Source of the DNA: JBMNGN01 sp050949865
GTDB taxonomy: Bacteria; Bacillota; Syntrophomonadia; Syntrophomonadales; Syntrophomonadaceae
Reading direction: 5' to 3'
Length of the DNA: 64,000 nt
Assembly (NCBI GenBank): GCA_050949865.1
Contig: JBMNGN010000002.1
Span: 62,001 to 126,000, forward strand
A program made the translations under genes and the position numbers. This document shows, in pieces, positions 43,750 to 53,152 of the stretch (position 1 is its first letter; every line of letters begins with the position of its first letter). The notes under the pieces were generated by a model. That model had not been told where the DNA came from. It saw only the letters and a list, made by a program, of their open reading frames with translations, and searched no databases.

Positions 43750-43969
43750 TCATTAACCTCCATCAGTTCAACCGTAATATAGTTTACTCAGGAAAGATTT
43801 GATTATACTAAATTTATACTGCTTAAAATCTATCCCGGGCTGATTGATAGAACAAGTCAGTAAAATCGGTCAATCGTGCTCGACGATAATGGATGCTTCT
43901 TTATAATCGTATAATAACCCAAGATAAACTCATAATAAAACTAATAATTAGCAAGGGAGGTAGTACAAA

Positions 43970-44173
43970 ATGCAGGCGGGAGTAAGAAATAGATTCACCG
44001 GCAAGATAGTTGAGATAGTAGCAGGTGAAGTGATGTCCCAGGTAACTGTACAGGTAGGGGATAACACGATAACTTCAGTTATGACTACGGAATCACTAAA
44101 AGATGCAGGTTTTAAACAAGGCGATACGGTTACGGCTCTCACTAAAGCCATCAATGTAGTACTAGTTAAGTAG
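43970..44173 (+). CDS. Mop/TOBE-type molybdate-binding protein
   Basis: A 67-residue single Mop domain: NRFTGKIVEIVAGEVMSQVT, then ITSVMTTESLKDAGFKQGD and ALTKAINVVLVK. Molbindins of this size oligomerise and store molybdate or tungstate; the latter is likely in anaerobes with tungsten enzymes. Shine-Dalgarno GGGAGG. No molybdate transporter or enzyme is adjacent. Confidence 0.9.
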   Translation: MQAGVRNRFTGKIVEIVAGEVMSQVTVQVGDNTITSVMTTESLKDAGFKQGDTVTALTKAINVVLVK

Positions 44174-44262
44174 TTTTAAAGACCCTGGGGCTTGAGACTA
44201 ATATAATACCCAGCTTCCAAAAAAGATTGAAGAGAACGTTACTGGTTAGCTGTATGCGGCTT

Positions 44263-44347
44263 TCCTCGAAGGAGTCCTTCGAGGATAACTTTTTCTGGGG
44301 CCGTATAGTTCCTCCTATGTGGAACTTTTGATATATAATCAAAAGTT
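44263..44347 (+). promoter_or_regulatory. Tandem hairpins between mop and the aminotransferase gene
   Basis: Hairpin 1: TCCTCGAAGG (44263-44272) with CCTTCGAGGA (44276-44285), followed by a T-rich stretch, a likely terminator of mop. Hairpin 2: AGTTCC (44307-44312) with GGAACT (44321-44326). Hairpin 3: AACTTTTGAT (44323-44332) with ATCAAAAGTT (44338-44347). Hairpins 2 and 3 share bases 44323-44326 and exclude each other. A TATAAT at 44373-44378 lies after them. Confidence 0.45.
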
Positions 44348-44428
44348 ATTTCAAGTATAAGCATATGCGTGGTATAATCATATATGTTCATAGAAGATGA
44401 TAAATAAATTTGTAAAGGTATTAAGGAC

Positions 44429-45583
44429 ATGAATATGATCTACATGGATAATGCGGCTACCTCATTTCCCAAGCCGGAGACGGTTTACAGAGCAATAGAT
44501 CATTTTAACCGCAACCTGGGCGGGAATCCTGGGAGAGGTGCCAGCCAAACGAGCCTTAAAGCCGGTTGTATTGTAGTAGAAGCACGTGACCGGTTAGCGT
44601 CTTTATTTAATATAAGTGATAGCTCTAGGGTTGCCTTTATGGCTAATATTACCGAAGCTTTAAACACAGCTTTGCGAGGGGTGTTAAAACCCGGGGACCA
44701 TGTTATTACCACCAAGATGGAGCATAATTCGGTGGCTAGACCCTTGTTTGCTCTACAGCACCAGGGTGTGGAGTGGACAGCGGTAAATTGCATGCCGGAT
44801 GGGAGCCTGGATCCCTATGAGATTTCCAGGGCCATAAGGCCTAATACCAGGGCTATCTGTATGCTGCATGCTTCTAATGTGACCGGTACTATTATGCCGA
44901 TCCAAGAGGTGGGGGAAATAGCCAAAAAAAACCAAATAATATTTATTGTGGACAGCGCTCAGACCGCAGGTTCTATTCCAATTGACGTAAAAGAAAACCA
45001 TATAGATATCCTGACCTTTACTGGCCATAAGAGTTTATTTGGCCCCCAGGGCACAGGAGGCATCTACATCAGGCCTGGAATCAGGTTGAATCCCCTTAAA
45101 TTTGGAGGAACCGGCTCAATATCGGAATCTTTAGAGCAGCCGGATTTCATGCCCGATTGTTTGGAAAGCGGCACTTTGAATACCCCAGGGATTGCTGGAC
45201 TTCTTGCCGGGGTTAACTACATTATGAATAACGGCTTGGACACAATCGAGTCTCATGCAGAAAAGATAGGCAGGATGCTCATTGAAGGGCTGTTAGAAAT
45301 ACCAGGAATCATCCTTTATGGTGACATTGGGGCAAAGAAACGCATGCCCGTGGTGTCCTTCAATATTAAGGGATTTGATTGCGGACAGGTTAGTATGTGC
45401 CTGGAGCATGATTATGGAATAATTACCCGCTCCGGTCTACATTGCGCTCCTCTAGCCCATAAGACTATTGGAACCCTGGAAACAGGTACCTGCCGTTTAA
45501 GCTGCGGGTTATTTAATGACGAGGAAGAAGTGAAATTGGTTTTACAGGCCCTAAATAATACGGCCCGTTCAAGGAAAATGTAA
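44429..45583 (+). CDS. Class V aminotransferase / cysteine desulfurase-like protein
   Basis: A 384-residue PLP enzyme. It begins MIYMDNAATSFPKPETVYRA. The PLP lysine is in FTGHKSLFGPQGTG and the presumed catalytic Cys in RSGLHCAPLAH. These match the SufS-like 'cysteine desulfurase family protein' group, which removes sulfur or selenium from (seleno)cysteine. The usual FPEGTVRLSFG near the end reads LETGTCRLSCG. It could supply sulfur for MnmA nearby. Start ATG 44429 (or 44435). Confidence 0.85.
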   Translation: MNMIYMDNAATSFPKPETVYRAIDHFNRNLGGNPGRGASQTSLKAGCIVVEARDRLASLFNISDSSRVAFMANITEALNTALRGVLKPGDHVITTKMEHNSVARPLFALQHQGVEWTAVNCMPDGSLDPYEISRAIRPNTRAICMLHASNVTGTIMPIQEVGEIAKKNQIIFIVDSAQTAGSIPIDVKENHIDILTFTGHKSLFGPQGTGGIYIRPGIRLNPLKFGGTGSISESLEQPDFMPDCLESGTLNTPGIAGLLAGVNYIMNNGLDTIESHAEKIGRMLIEGLLEIPGIILYGDIGAKKRMPVVSFNIKGFDCGQVSMCLEHDYGIITRSGLHCAPLAHKTIGTLETGTCRLSCGLFNDEEEVKLVLQALNNTARSRKM

Positions 45584-45642
45584 GGGCATCCTTAAATTAC
45601 CAGAAATAAAAGAATTGATTTTATGGCATTTAAATATTAAAA

Positions 45643-45648
45643 TATAAT
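45643..45648 (+). promoter_or_regulatory. -10 box of the structured RNA
   Basis: TATAAT at 45643-45648 lies four bases before the first base of the RNA closing stem. The -35 region (about 45620-45625, TTTATG) is poor. Confidence 0.45.
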
Positions 45649-45651
45649 TAC

Positions 45652-45842
45652 GGTGGCGGAGGCTTAAGATAGAATAACTTAAGTTGGAAAGTCATTGGCA
45701 GAGTGTATTTTTAGTTGTCTTTTAGGATATTTTATGTATAGCAGTTCAGTCTTTTCAGATTATTAATATATTTTAGGCGGTTGTTTAAGGTTAACAGAGA
45801 GAAGTTCAGCGGTAATATTAAATTAAATCCTTCTCCGCCACC
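45652..45842 (+). ncRNA. Structured RNA, 6S RNA-like (191 nt)
   Basis: A non-coding interval bounded by a perfect 10-bp closing helix: GGTGGCGGAG (45652-45661) and CTCCGCCACC (45833-45842). The interior is AT-rich with local stems. It comes right after a TATAAT and is followed by an intrinsic terminator. The length (191 nt) and the layout, a long rod closed by a GC helix, match 6S RNA, which sequesters sigma-70-type polymerase. The identity is inferred from architecture, not from recognised conserved bases. Confidence 0.5.
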
Positions 45843-45851
45843 TAAGATACA

Positions 45852-45880
45852 AAAACCCTGACTCCAGGGTTTTATTTTTT
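45852..45880 (+). terminator. Terminator of the structured RNA
   Basis: AAAACCCTG (45852-45860) pairs with CAGGGTTTT (45865-45873) around ACTC, followed by ATTTTTT. Confidence 0.85.
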
Positions 45881-45912
45881 GGTGTAATTAACATATTGAA
45901 ATGAGTATAGAC

Positions 45913-45928
45913 TGCGGCTATCGCCGCA
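45913..45928. repeat. Small GC hairpin
   Basis: TGCGGC (45913-45918) pairs with GCCGCA (45923-45928) around TATC, flanked by further TATA pairing. It lies in the leader of the SDR gene. Role unknown. Confidence 0.35.
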
Positions 45929-46003
45929 CTATAACCGCTAGCTAGTAGTCTGGCTGAATGGAATACTAGTAGCCGGATGGACGCTGTTTATACGGGAGGT
46001 ACT

Positions 46004-46768
46004 ATGGTGAAGAAGTCAGGGAATAATTTGGCAGGACATGTCTGCCTCATAACTGGGGGCAGCAAAGGAATTGGAGCAGCTATATCGCGCAGGGTTGCAG
46101 CTGAGGGCGCAGGACTGGCCATTAATTACCGGAATTCAGAAATAGAAGCTAAGCTTTTAGCTGATGAGGTAAGCAGGTCCTGTGGTGTACCTGTAATCTG
46201 CATTAAGGCCGATGTGAGTAAAGAAGAAGAAGTGGAAAAAATGTTCTCCATAGTTGAATCTGAAATCGGGGCGGTAAGCATGCTGGTCAATAACGCCGGG
46301 ATTGGCTTACGTTCACTTTTAAGTACCACAAGTGTGGAACAGTGGAATAGAGTAATGGATACCAACCTGAAAGGAGCCTTTCTGTGCTGTAGAAGGGCAT
46401 TACCAAACATGCTGAAGAATAGATTCGGCAGGATTGTTAATATTGCCTCCATCTGGGGAATGTACGGAGCTAGCTTTGAGTCAGTCTATGCTGTGTCCAA
46501 GGCAGGGCTTATTGGTTTGACCAGGTCTTTGGCTAAAGAAGTAGGGCCGTCCGGGATCACAGTTAATGCCATATCCCCAGGGCCAGTGGCTACCGACATG
46601 TTATTGTCCGAACTCGATGCTGAGGAACAAAAGGAACTGTCTAGCGATATCCCGGTGGGGAGGTTGGGGAATCCTAATGAAATTGCTGAAACCTGTGTTT
46701 TTTTGCTATCATCCACCAGCTTCATAAACGGCCATAATCTTGTTGTCGATGGTGGCTGGAAAGCTTAG
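46004..46768 (+). CDS. SDR-family oxidoreductase (FabG/acetoacetyl-CoA reductase-like)
   Basis: A 254-residue classical short-chain dehydrogenase. NAD(P) motif TGGSKGIGAAISRRV, NNAG motif LVNNAGIGLRSLL, catalytic Ser in IVNIASIWG, and YAVSKAGLIGLTRSLAKE with Tyr and Lys. The end reads INGHNLVVDGGW as in FabG/PhaB. The likely substrate is a 3-oxoacyl thioester, which fits the beta-oxidation genes downstream; ACP versus CoA cannot be decided. ATG 46004 after CGGGAGG is chosen over the opening at 45977. Confidence 0.88.
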   Translation: MVKKSGNNLAGHVCLITGGSKGIGAAISRRVAAEGAGLAINYRNSEIEAKLLADEVSRSCGVPVICIKADVSKEEEVEKMFSIVESEIGAVSMLVNNAGIGLRSLLSTTSVEQWNRVMDTNLKGAFLCCRRALPNMLKNRFGRIVNIASIWGMYGASFESVYAVSKAGLIGLTRSLAKEVGPSGITVNAISPGPVATDMLLSELDAEEQKELSSDIPVGRLGNPNEIAETCVFLLSSTSFINGHNLVVDGGWKA

Positions 46769-46948
46769 TTCCAACAAATGATAGTAAGGCATATTTTAAA
46801 CTGCCTATTTTACCCGGAGGTGAAATGGGTATTCCCTAATGTAAAGAAATTGCAGAGAATAGCGATTAACTTCTGAAGCAGGTATTATAAACCTGGCTGT
46901 AGAAATATGTCAGATAATTGTATCCTGGAGTGGGGGTGAGAGAGGAAA

Positions 46949-48103
46949 ATGGGTTCAGTTTTAGAGAATATCAGGGTTTTGGATTTGTCAAGAGTGATTG
47001 CCGGCCCTTTTTGCTCTCAGATACTGGCTGATTTTGGTGCGGAGGTTATAAAGGTTGAAGATCCGAATTTGGGTGATCCTGGACGTTGGAACTCCAATGA
47101 TGCCAGCAAAAAAAGCGCCCTGTTTTACACCGTGAACCGCAATAAAAAGAGCATAACCTTGGACCTGAAAAAGGAGGAAGGAAAAAGGATATTCAAAAAT
47201 ATGGCCAGGGAAAGCGACGTAGTAATCGATCAATTTCGCCCTGGCGTAATGGACCAACTGGGTTTGGGGTATAAGGAGCTTTCCTCGATTAATAAAGGAA
47301 TAATCTATTGTGCGTTAAGCGGTTATGGTTCAACAGGACCAATGGCCAGGTTAGCCGGACACGATTTGAACTTCCAGAGTATTGCGGGCATAACCGGTTG
47401 TACAGGTGTACCGCACATTACCGGCATTGAAACCGCCGCCTTGGCAGGTGGGGCTTTGTATGCAGCTCTGGGGATAGTGTTGGCTTTGTATAATCGTGAG
47501 ATTACCGGTAAAGGACAGATGTGCGATGTGTCCATGGTCGATGGATCGATTAGCTTATTAGCCTATGCTTTAAGTGAATGGTCGCAATCCCGGAGGCTAC
47601 CTTACCGTAATACCGGTTATTATGCTTTTTATAATATATACAGGACCAAAGATAACCGGTATATAAGCCTGGCAGCCGTTGAAACCAAGTTTTGGCAAGA
47701 ATTTTGTGATAAGCTGGAACTAACGCAATATATCGAGTTTCAGCGTGATTTATCTTTACAAGGAGAGATCAAAGCCGCTATTCAGGCCAAATTCCTTGAA
47801 AAAACCCGGGATCAGTGGATGGAGTTCTTCCAGGGAAGTGATATATGCATAACCCCCGTACTCAGCCTGGAGGAAATGTATAATCATCCCCAGGTAATAT
47901 ATAGAGAGATGATAACCAGAGTGACTGATTACGACTCAGGGCAGGAACTTACTTTGGCCGGGATACCTATTAAGCTGTCTGCTACCCCTGGAAAGATGAA
48001 GTTAACTTTTCCTAAGCTAGGGGAGCATAATACAGAGATCCTGTTATCCCTCGGCTATAACCTGGAGGATATTGAAAAATTGAAAAGGAATAAGGTAATT
48101 TAA
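46949..48103 (+). CDS. CaiB/BaiF family III CoA-transferase
   Basis: A 384-residue enzyme. It starts RVLDLSRVIAGPFCSQILAD with FGAEVIKVEDPNLGDPGR, the family III signature. NRNKKSITLDLKKEEG and GKGQMCDVSMVDGS are also typical. These enzymes transfer CoA between carboxylic acids through a catalytic aspartate. The substrate is unknown; the context suggests activation of an imported carboxylate. Shine-Dalgarno GAGAGGAAA. Confidence 0.9.
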   Translation: MGSVLENIRVLDLSRVIAGPFCSQILADFGAEVIKVEDPNLGDPGRWNSNDASKKSALFYTVNRNKKSITLDLKKEEGKRIFKNMARESDVVIDQFRPGVMDQLGLGYKELSSINKGIIYCALSGYGSTGPMARLAGHDLNFQSIAGITGCTGVPHITGIETAALAGGALYAALGIVLALYNREITGKGQMCDVSMVDGSISLLAYALSEWSQSRRLPYRNTGYYAFYNIYRTKDNRYISLAAVETKFWQEFCDKLELTQYIEFQRDLSLQGEIKAAIQAKFLEKTRDQWMEFFQGSDICITPVLSLEEMYNHPQVIYREMITRVTDYDSGQELTLAGIPIKLSATPGKMKLTFPKLGEHNTEILLSLGYNLEDIEKLKRNKVI

Positions 48104-48130
48104 AAAACCGGTTATAATGTCATAAAATGT

Positions 48131-48185
48131 AAAAAAACCTCAGAGATGGCTAACATGGATTTATCATACCATCCTGGGGTTTTTG
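48131..48185 (+). terminator. Terminator after the family III CoA-transferase gene
   Basis: A long stem in which AAAAACCTCAG...GATGG (from 48131) pairs with CCATCCTGGGGTTTTT (to 48185), ending in a T-run. It separates the first two genes of the cluster from the TAXI genes. Confidence 0.75.
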
Positions 48186-48548
48186 TATGTAACTAAACTG
48201 TTTTTGTTACAAGAAACGTGGTAAACAACCATCTTAATAAGGGAAAAGCCCCAAAAAAGATGTCGAATTGTAATAATTTAGAAGTTATAGTGGTGAAAAT
48301 TTAGAAAATAAGTCAACAAAAAAAGAGGAAATTTCGAGTTGGTGTTTAAGTTAATAACTGTTGGGAGTTAGTCTGAAAGATAGAACCATAAGAAGGGGGG
48401 GGCGAGCAGGTAACTTGATGTCGGTAGATACAGACTATGGCTTACCAGGGGTACCAAAGGGGAGGAGGATAAGGGTTTAGCACAGGTATTATTAGGTGAG
48501 ATATTATTGGGCTTAGCATATGCCTAGAATTATTAAGGGGGAAATTAA
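48186..48548 (+). other. Long leader before the first TAXI gene
   Basis: About 360 bases without a convincing gene. A 20-codon frame at 48418-48480 (MSVDTDYGLPGVPKGRRIRV), preceded by a G-run and AGCAGG, could be a leader peptide but may be chance. No clear sigma-A promoter or riboswitch was recognised, although the cluster promoter should lie here. Confidence 0.35.
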
Positions 48549-49628
48549 ATGTTGAGACTACAAAAACACAGAGGGATGCTTATATTATTAACCATACTGA
48601 TATCAGCATCCTTGCTCATGATTGGATGCAGTGGCGGTAATTCCGATAATGGCAATAATTCTTCGGGTAACAATTCCAGTGGAGAAAAGACCAATTTCAT
48701 ATTCCTGTCTGGTCCTACCGGGACAACCTGGTACTCACAGGCATCAGCCTTACCGGGAATACTAGCAACTGAATATAACTGGAAAGTTGATATAAGACCG
48801 GGTTCGGCTATTAGTAATGTTATTATGCTGGAACAGGGCAAAGCGGATATCGGACTAACCTTCAGCAGCTTCCTGGGAGCCATGGCTGAAGGAAAAGTTG
48901 TTGCAACTCAGGGAGAAAACGAATACTTCAAAGAGCCGATAAAAAATGCCCAGCAAATGTTTCATTCCACAACAGCTGCTTATGTTCTGTTAGTTGATGC
49001 CAAATCTCCTTACAAATCCATAAGCGACCTTAAAGGCAAAGGCTTCAGATATGTATCATATCCTTCTGGATTTACCGCCAAATATGTACCTGACAAGATA
49101 TTAGAAGTGCATGGCATAACCTATGACAGCATTGAGAAAAATGGCGGTAAAATCATAACCGTTAGCAAGTACCAGGAAGCAGTTGACCTGTTGGCCAAGG
49201 GCCAGGTGGATGTGGCTGCATATACCATGGCGGTAAACGCCCAGTCAGCAGCCCTTTCCGAACTGGAGTCCCAGAGAGAATTCAGGATGCTGGAATTAGA
49301 TCCGGCATCGATTCCTGAAGTTCAGAAAGAAATACCAGTAGATCCCGTTACTATTCCTGCCGGTTTACAAAAGAGCATTAAAGAAGATACCGTACAGCTG
49401 GCTGACGTAACTGTATGGCTGGCTAACGGCCAAATCCCGGCAGAAACCATTGAAAAGATTTGTGATGCAGTCCTCAAGAACATGGATGTAATGGCAGAGG
49501 TAGGCAACAGTGAATTCAAAGGGTTTGATGCTAAGCAGATGAGCAGAATGGCTGGAGTAGGTGAACAGATACCATTCCATCCGGGAGCAGTCAAATTCTT
49601 TGAGAAGAATGGTATAACCGTGGAATAA
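48549..49628 (+). CDS. TAXI-family TRAP solute-binding lipoprotein 1
   Basis: A 359-residue protein. A lipoprotein signal ending LLMIGC, a Gly/Asn/Ser linker, then the TAXI domain: FIFLSGPTGTTWYSQASALP, VDIRPGSAISNVIMLEQGKA, DIGLTF, and KYVPDKILEVHGI. TAXI proteins deliver carboxylates to TRAP permeases. The fused permease gene follows directly, so this is the cognate binding protein. It is closely related to copies 2-4 downstream. Shine-Dalgarno AAGGGGGA. Confidence 0.93.
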   Translation: MLRLQKHRGMLILLTILISASLLMIGCSGGNSDNGNNSSGNNSSGEKTNFIFLSGPTGTTWYSQASALPGILATEYNWKVDIRPGSAISNVIMLEQGKADIGLTFSSFLGAMAEGKVVATQGENEYFKEPIKNAQQMFHSTTAAYVLLVDAKSPYKSISDLKGKGFRYVSYPSGFTAKYVPDKILEVHGITYDSIEKNGGKIITVSKYQEAVDLLAKGQVDVAAYTMAVNAQSAALSELESQREFRMLELDPASIPEVQKEIPVDPVTIPAGLQKSIKEDTVQLADVTVWLANGQIPAETIEKICDAVLKNMDVMAEVGNSEFKGFDAKQMSRMAGVGEQIPFHPGAVKFFEKNGITVE

Positions 49629-49665
49629 GTCCATTTTGAAATCTTAAGAACAAATTCTATTTAAA

Positions 49666-49696
49666 TAAGGAGGTGCCTGTTACAGGTACTTCCTTA
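49666..49696 (+). terminator. Hairpin between TAXI-1 and the permease
   Basis: A 14-bp stem with two G-T wobbles (49666-49679 and 49683-49696) and a 3-nt loop, with only a short T-rich tail. It probably acts as a partial terminator or mRNA stabiliser, favouring the binding protein over the permease. Confidence 0.6.
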
Positions 49697-49772
49697 TTCA
49701 CCGAACATGATAAATAAATCAAGTACTGATTTACTGATTTATTGCTGCTATTGTTTAGAGAGGAGTGGAATT

Positions 49773-51671
49773 TTGGGTTCTGTAGAACGTAAATTTACAG
49801 CAGACAATCTTATTGACCTGATTGGCTTTTTATTAACCCTGTTTACTCTGTCCATAATAATTATTGGGCCTATGTTTGGTTATACCAGATCACTGGCGGT
49901 TTTTATGATGGTCAGCTTGATTCTAACCTTTTATCTCTATAAGGGCGGGACCAGCCCGTTTTGGTCGAAATTCAATTTTATTGATGCTATTTGGATGATT
50001 TTATCGGTTGTAGTTATGGGGTATTTAGTAGTTAACAATGCCCACATTATCAGCCGGATCGAGTATGTTACCGAAATAACCCAAATAGAATATATTCTTG
50101 GTATCCTGGCTATAATAATCACCCTGGAGGCGACCCGTAGAGCGATTGGGCTGCCCATGGTGCTCATTTGTTTGGTTCTGTTATCCTATTTGTGGTTTGG
50201 TAAATATTTATCCGGGTATTTTGGACATGTTGGGTTTACCATGGATTGGTTAATAGATACCATGTACCTGACCACCAGGGGGATATTCGGCAGCCCGCTC
50301 TGGGTAGTTGTGACCCTGGCCTATACTTTTATACTGTATGGTATGATTTTGGAAGAAATGGGAGTCCTACAGACCTTCTTGGATTTTGCCAACAAGATAT
50401 TCGGCAAGGCTGACGGGGCTTCAGCCAAGACCGCCATCGCCAGCGGCGTATTGATGGGTATGGCCAGCGGGCTTCCCATGTCAACTACCTACCTTATAGG
50501 TTTTCCGACTATACCCAAGATGATTGAAGGGGGATATCCCAGGGTAACCGCCGGAGCCACCGCCGCCGTAGCCGGTACCGCCGCCCAGTTAATGCCGCCG
50601 ATGCTGGGGGTTGCTGCCTTTGTTCTCGCCCAGTACATGGGGATACCTTATATTAAGGTCTGCCAGTACACCTTATTGCCGGCCTTGATGTTCTATTTTG
50701 CCTTCTACTGGACGGTTCATTTCGAAGCCAAGAAATTCGGGGTTAAAGGAATGGGTGAGCTGGATAAAACCATGGGGCAGATATTCTCTGAAGGCTTTTA
50801 TATCTTCGTAATAAGCATCCTGGTACTGCTGTTTTTCCTTTTCCAGTTCACCCCGGTCGGATTGGCGGCCGCTTATGCCTGTGGAGTAGCCCTGGTACTG
50901 GGTATATTCAAAAAGAACGAACGCTTGGGATTTGCCAAGTTCTACAAGATCTTGGCCAGAACCGGCAGGTTGTCTGCCTATATAGCCATGGCCTGTGCTG
51001 CTGCCGGTATAATAACCGGTCTCTTGATTGAAACCGGGCTCAACCTCAAGTTTGCCACCTTGATCCTGTCATTAGGAGCAGCCAATGTCTGGTCAGCGTT
51101 GATTTTGTCCGCCATTGCCATCCTGATCCTCAGTATGGGTATGCCGTCGATACCGGCTTATATAACCGGTATAGCCGTTTTCGGCTCCGCCTTGATGGAG
51201 CTTGATTTCTATCCAGCTGCAGTGCATATTTTTGTCTTCTACTATGCTACTCTCTATGCCATTACTCCACCGGTTGCTTTCGCCGCTTATGCTGGAGCGC
51301 AGATTTCGGGAAGTGATGCAGTAGCCTGCGGTTTCGAAGGTATGCGCTTGGGAATGCTGACTTATTTGATTCCGATGATCTTTATCTTTGACCCGGCCTT
51401 CCTGCTTATACCCGAATACTGGTCAGTCCAAAAGGTTATTATGTTTATAGTTTTCGTTATTCCAGGATTAATTCTCTTTGCCGCCGGAATGGCTGGATAC
51501 TGGAGAAATAAACTGCCCTTTGTGGATAGATGGCTGGCTATTATCGGTGGCCTGATGATGATAGCCCCGTTCACGATACCGAAATTTATAGGGTTTGCTT
51601 GCTTTGTCTATGTTGTGCTTAGACAGGGAGTATTAACCAGTATATTAAATAAGAGAAGTGCTAGTGCCTAA
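49773..51671 (+). CDS. TRAP transporter fused permease (4TM + 12TM)
   Basis: A 632-residue inner-membrane protein that fuses the small (DctQ-like) and large (DctM-like) TRAP subunits, the form paired with TAXI binding proteins. The N-terminal part has about four helices; the C-terminal DctM part contains SGVLMGMASGLPMSTTYLIG, GATAAVAGTAAQLMPPMLGV, and SMGMPSIPAYITGIAV. It drives carboxylate uptake with a sodium or proton gradient. TTG 49773 after GAGAGGAGTGG is chosen; ATG 49707 lacks a Shine-Dalgarno. It is the only permease in the window for five TAXI proteins. Confidence 0.92.
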   Translation: MGSVERKFTADNLIDLIGFLLTLFTLSIIIIGPMFGYTRSLAVFMMVSLILTFYLYKGGTSPFWSKFNFIDAIWMILSVVVMGYLVVNNAHIISRIEYVTEITQIEYILGILAIIITLEATRRAIGLPMVLICLVLLSYLWFGKYLSGYFGHVGFTMDWLIDTMYLTTRGIFGSPLWVVVTLAYTFILYGMILEEMGVLQTFLDFANKIFGKADGASAKTAIASGVLMGMASGLPMSTTYLIGFPTIPKMIEGGYPRVTAGATAAVAGTAAQLMPPMLGVAAFVLAQYMGIPYIKVCQYTLLPALMFYFAFYWTVHFEAKKFGVKGMGELDKTMGQIFSEGFYIFVISILVLLFFLFQFTPVGLAAAYACGVALVLGIFKKNERLGFAKFYKILARTGRLSAYIAMACAAAGIITGLLIETGLNLKFATLILSLGAANVWSALILSAIAILILSMGMPSIPAYITGIAVFGSALMELDFYPAAVHIFVFYYATLYAITPPVAFAAYAGAQISGSDAVACGFEGMRLGMLTYLIPMIFIFDPAFLLIPEYWSVQKVIMFIVFVIPGLILFAAGMAGYWRNKLPFVDRWLAIIGGLMMIAPFTIPKFIGFACFVYVVLRQGVLTSILNKRSASA

Positions 51672-51703
51672 TATAGAATAGTATACGCATAAGGGGGATG
51701 GAT

Positions 51704-53053
51704 ATGGGAAAGACCTATACTGATGAATTAAAAAGCAAAACCGTTTCTGCACAGGAAGCAGTAAAAGTGGTAAAATCTGGGGATTGGGTAGCCTACAGTC
51801 ATTTTGCCATGGGGCCTCAGGCCCTTGACAAAGCATTGGCCGAAAGAAAAGATGAATTGTTCAATGTTAATATCAGGGGAGTATGCCCCTTGTTTGAACC
51901 CGAAGTAGCTCTGGTAGAGCCCAAATATGAACATTTTATTTATAACAGTGGGTTTTTAAGCGCCGATGATAGAAAACTCGGAGATCGGTGCTTCCATTTG
52001 CCCGGTATGTATAGAAATAGTCCCTTAACGATTAGACTCGGGCATTCGGCCCCGGTAAGGGTAGCCTTTATGATGACTGCTCCGATGGACAAGCATGGAT
52101 ACTTTAACTTTGGTACCTCATGTTCCTACCACAGGGCAGTTTGCGATCAGGCGGATATAATCATAGTAGAAACCAACGATAAGACCCCTACTTGCCTGGG
52201 GGGTGAACAGGAAAGCGTTCATATATCCGAGGTAACTTATGTGGTTGAAGGGGACAATAAGCCCCTTAAAGCCTTCCCGCAGGACGTACCATATACAGAG
52301 GTAGAGAAAGGTATTGCCAATGCTATTATCGAGGAGATTGAAGACGGCTGCACTGTACAGTTGGGTATTGGTGGGTTGGCCAATTATATCGGTAAGATGA
52401 TCGCCCAATCAGATTTAAAGGATCTGGGAATGCACAGTGAAATGATGAATGATTCCTATGTCGATCTTTTTGAAAGGGGTATTCTAACCGGTCGGCGCAA
52501 GAATGTGGATAAGGGGAAAATGGTTTATACCTTCGCGCTTGGTTCTCAGAATTTATACGATTTTCTTGATAATAACCCAGCATGCGCCATATACCCAGTT
52601 GATATAACCAATGATCCGCAGCGGATTGCTGCCAATGATAAAGTTATCGCTATAAACAATGCCCTGTATGTAGATTTATACGGGCAGGTGTGTGCTGAAG
52701 CCCTGGATTTCCGTCAGATATCGGGTACTGGTGGACAGGTTGATTTCACCTATGGGGCATGGCTTTCTAAGGGAGGTAAATCCTTTATATGTCTGCCTTC
52801 GACCAGAAAGCTGAAAGATGGACGGGTTATTTCCAGGATACAGCCTTTTATGCCGGTGGGCGCCATAGTCACAGACCCCAGGACCTTACCCATGTTTATT
52901 GTTACCGAATATGGCAAGGCAAATATCATGGGCAAATCATCCTGGGCCAGGGCGGAGATGCTGATCGACATTGCTCATCCCGATTTCAGGGATGAATTAA
53001 TTAAGTCTGCTCAAAAACAAAAAATTTGGACAAGAAGTAATAAAATAGAATAA
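51704..53053 (+). CDS. Acetyl-CoA hydrolase / 4-hydroxybutyrate-type CoA-transferase, copy 1
   Basis: A 449-residue family I CoA-transferase (AbfT/Cat1/Ach1 relatives). It has GCTVQLGIGGLANYIGK, the probable catalytic Glu246 in LGMHSEMMND, and the C-terminal FIVTEYGKANIMGKS. It exchanges CoA between acyl-CoA and carboxylates, probably acetyl-CoA and butyrate or a related acid. ATG 51704 is chosen because GGGGG lies 6 nt upstream and the length then equals that of copy 2. It is 32 nt after the permease gene and probably shares its mRNA. Confidence 0.9.
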   Translation: MGKTYTDELKSKTVSAQEAVKVVKSGDWVAYSHFAMGPQALDKALAERKDELFNVNIRGVCPLFEPEVALVEPKYEHFIYNSGFLSADDRKLGDRCFHLPGMYRNSPLTIRLGHSAPVRVAFMMTAPMDKHGYFNFGTSCSYHRAVCDQADIIIVETNDKTPTCLGGEQESVHISEVTYVVEGDNKPLKAFPQDVPYTEVEKGIANAIIEEIEDGCTVQLGIGGLANYIGKMIAQSDLKDLGMHSEMMNDSYVDLFERGILTGRRKNVDKGKMVYTFALGSQNLYDFLDNNPACAIYPVDITNDPQRIAANDKVIAINNALYVDLYGQVCAEALDFRQISGTGGQVDFTYGAWLSKGGKSFICLPSTRKLKDGRVISRIQPFMPVGAIVTDPRTLPMFIVTEYGKANIMGKSSWARAEMLIDIAHPDFRDELIKSAQKQKIWTRSNKIE

Positions 53054-53152
53054 AATAGAAATAGATTATTAAAAGTAAAATTATGTAAGGAAGGGGGTTC
53101 AAAATAAAAATATAGCAGATTAAATATTTATAATAAGGGAGGTATAATTTGG

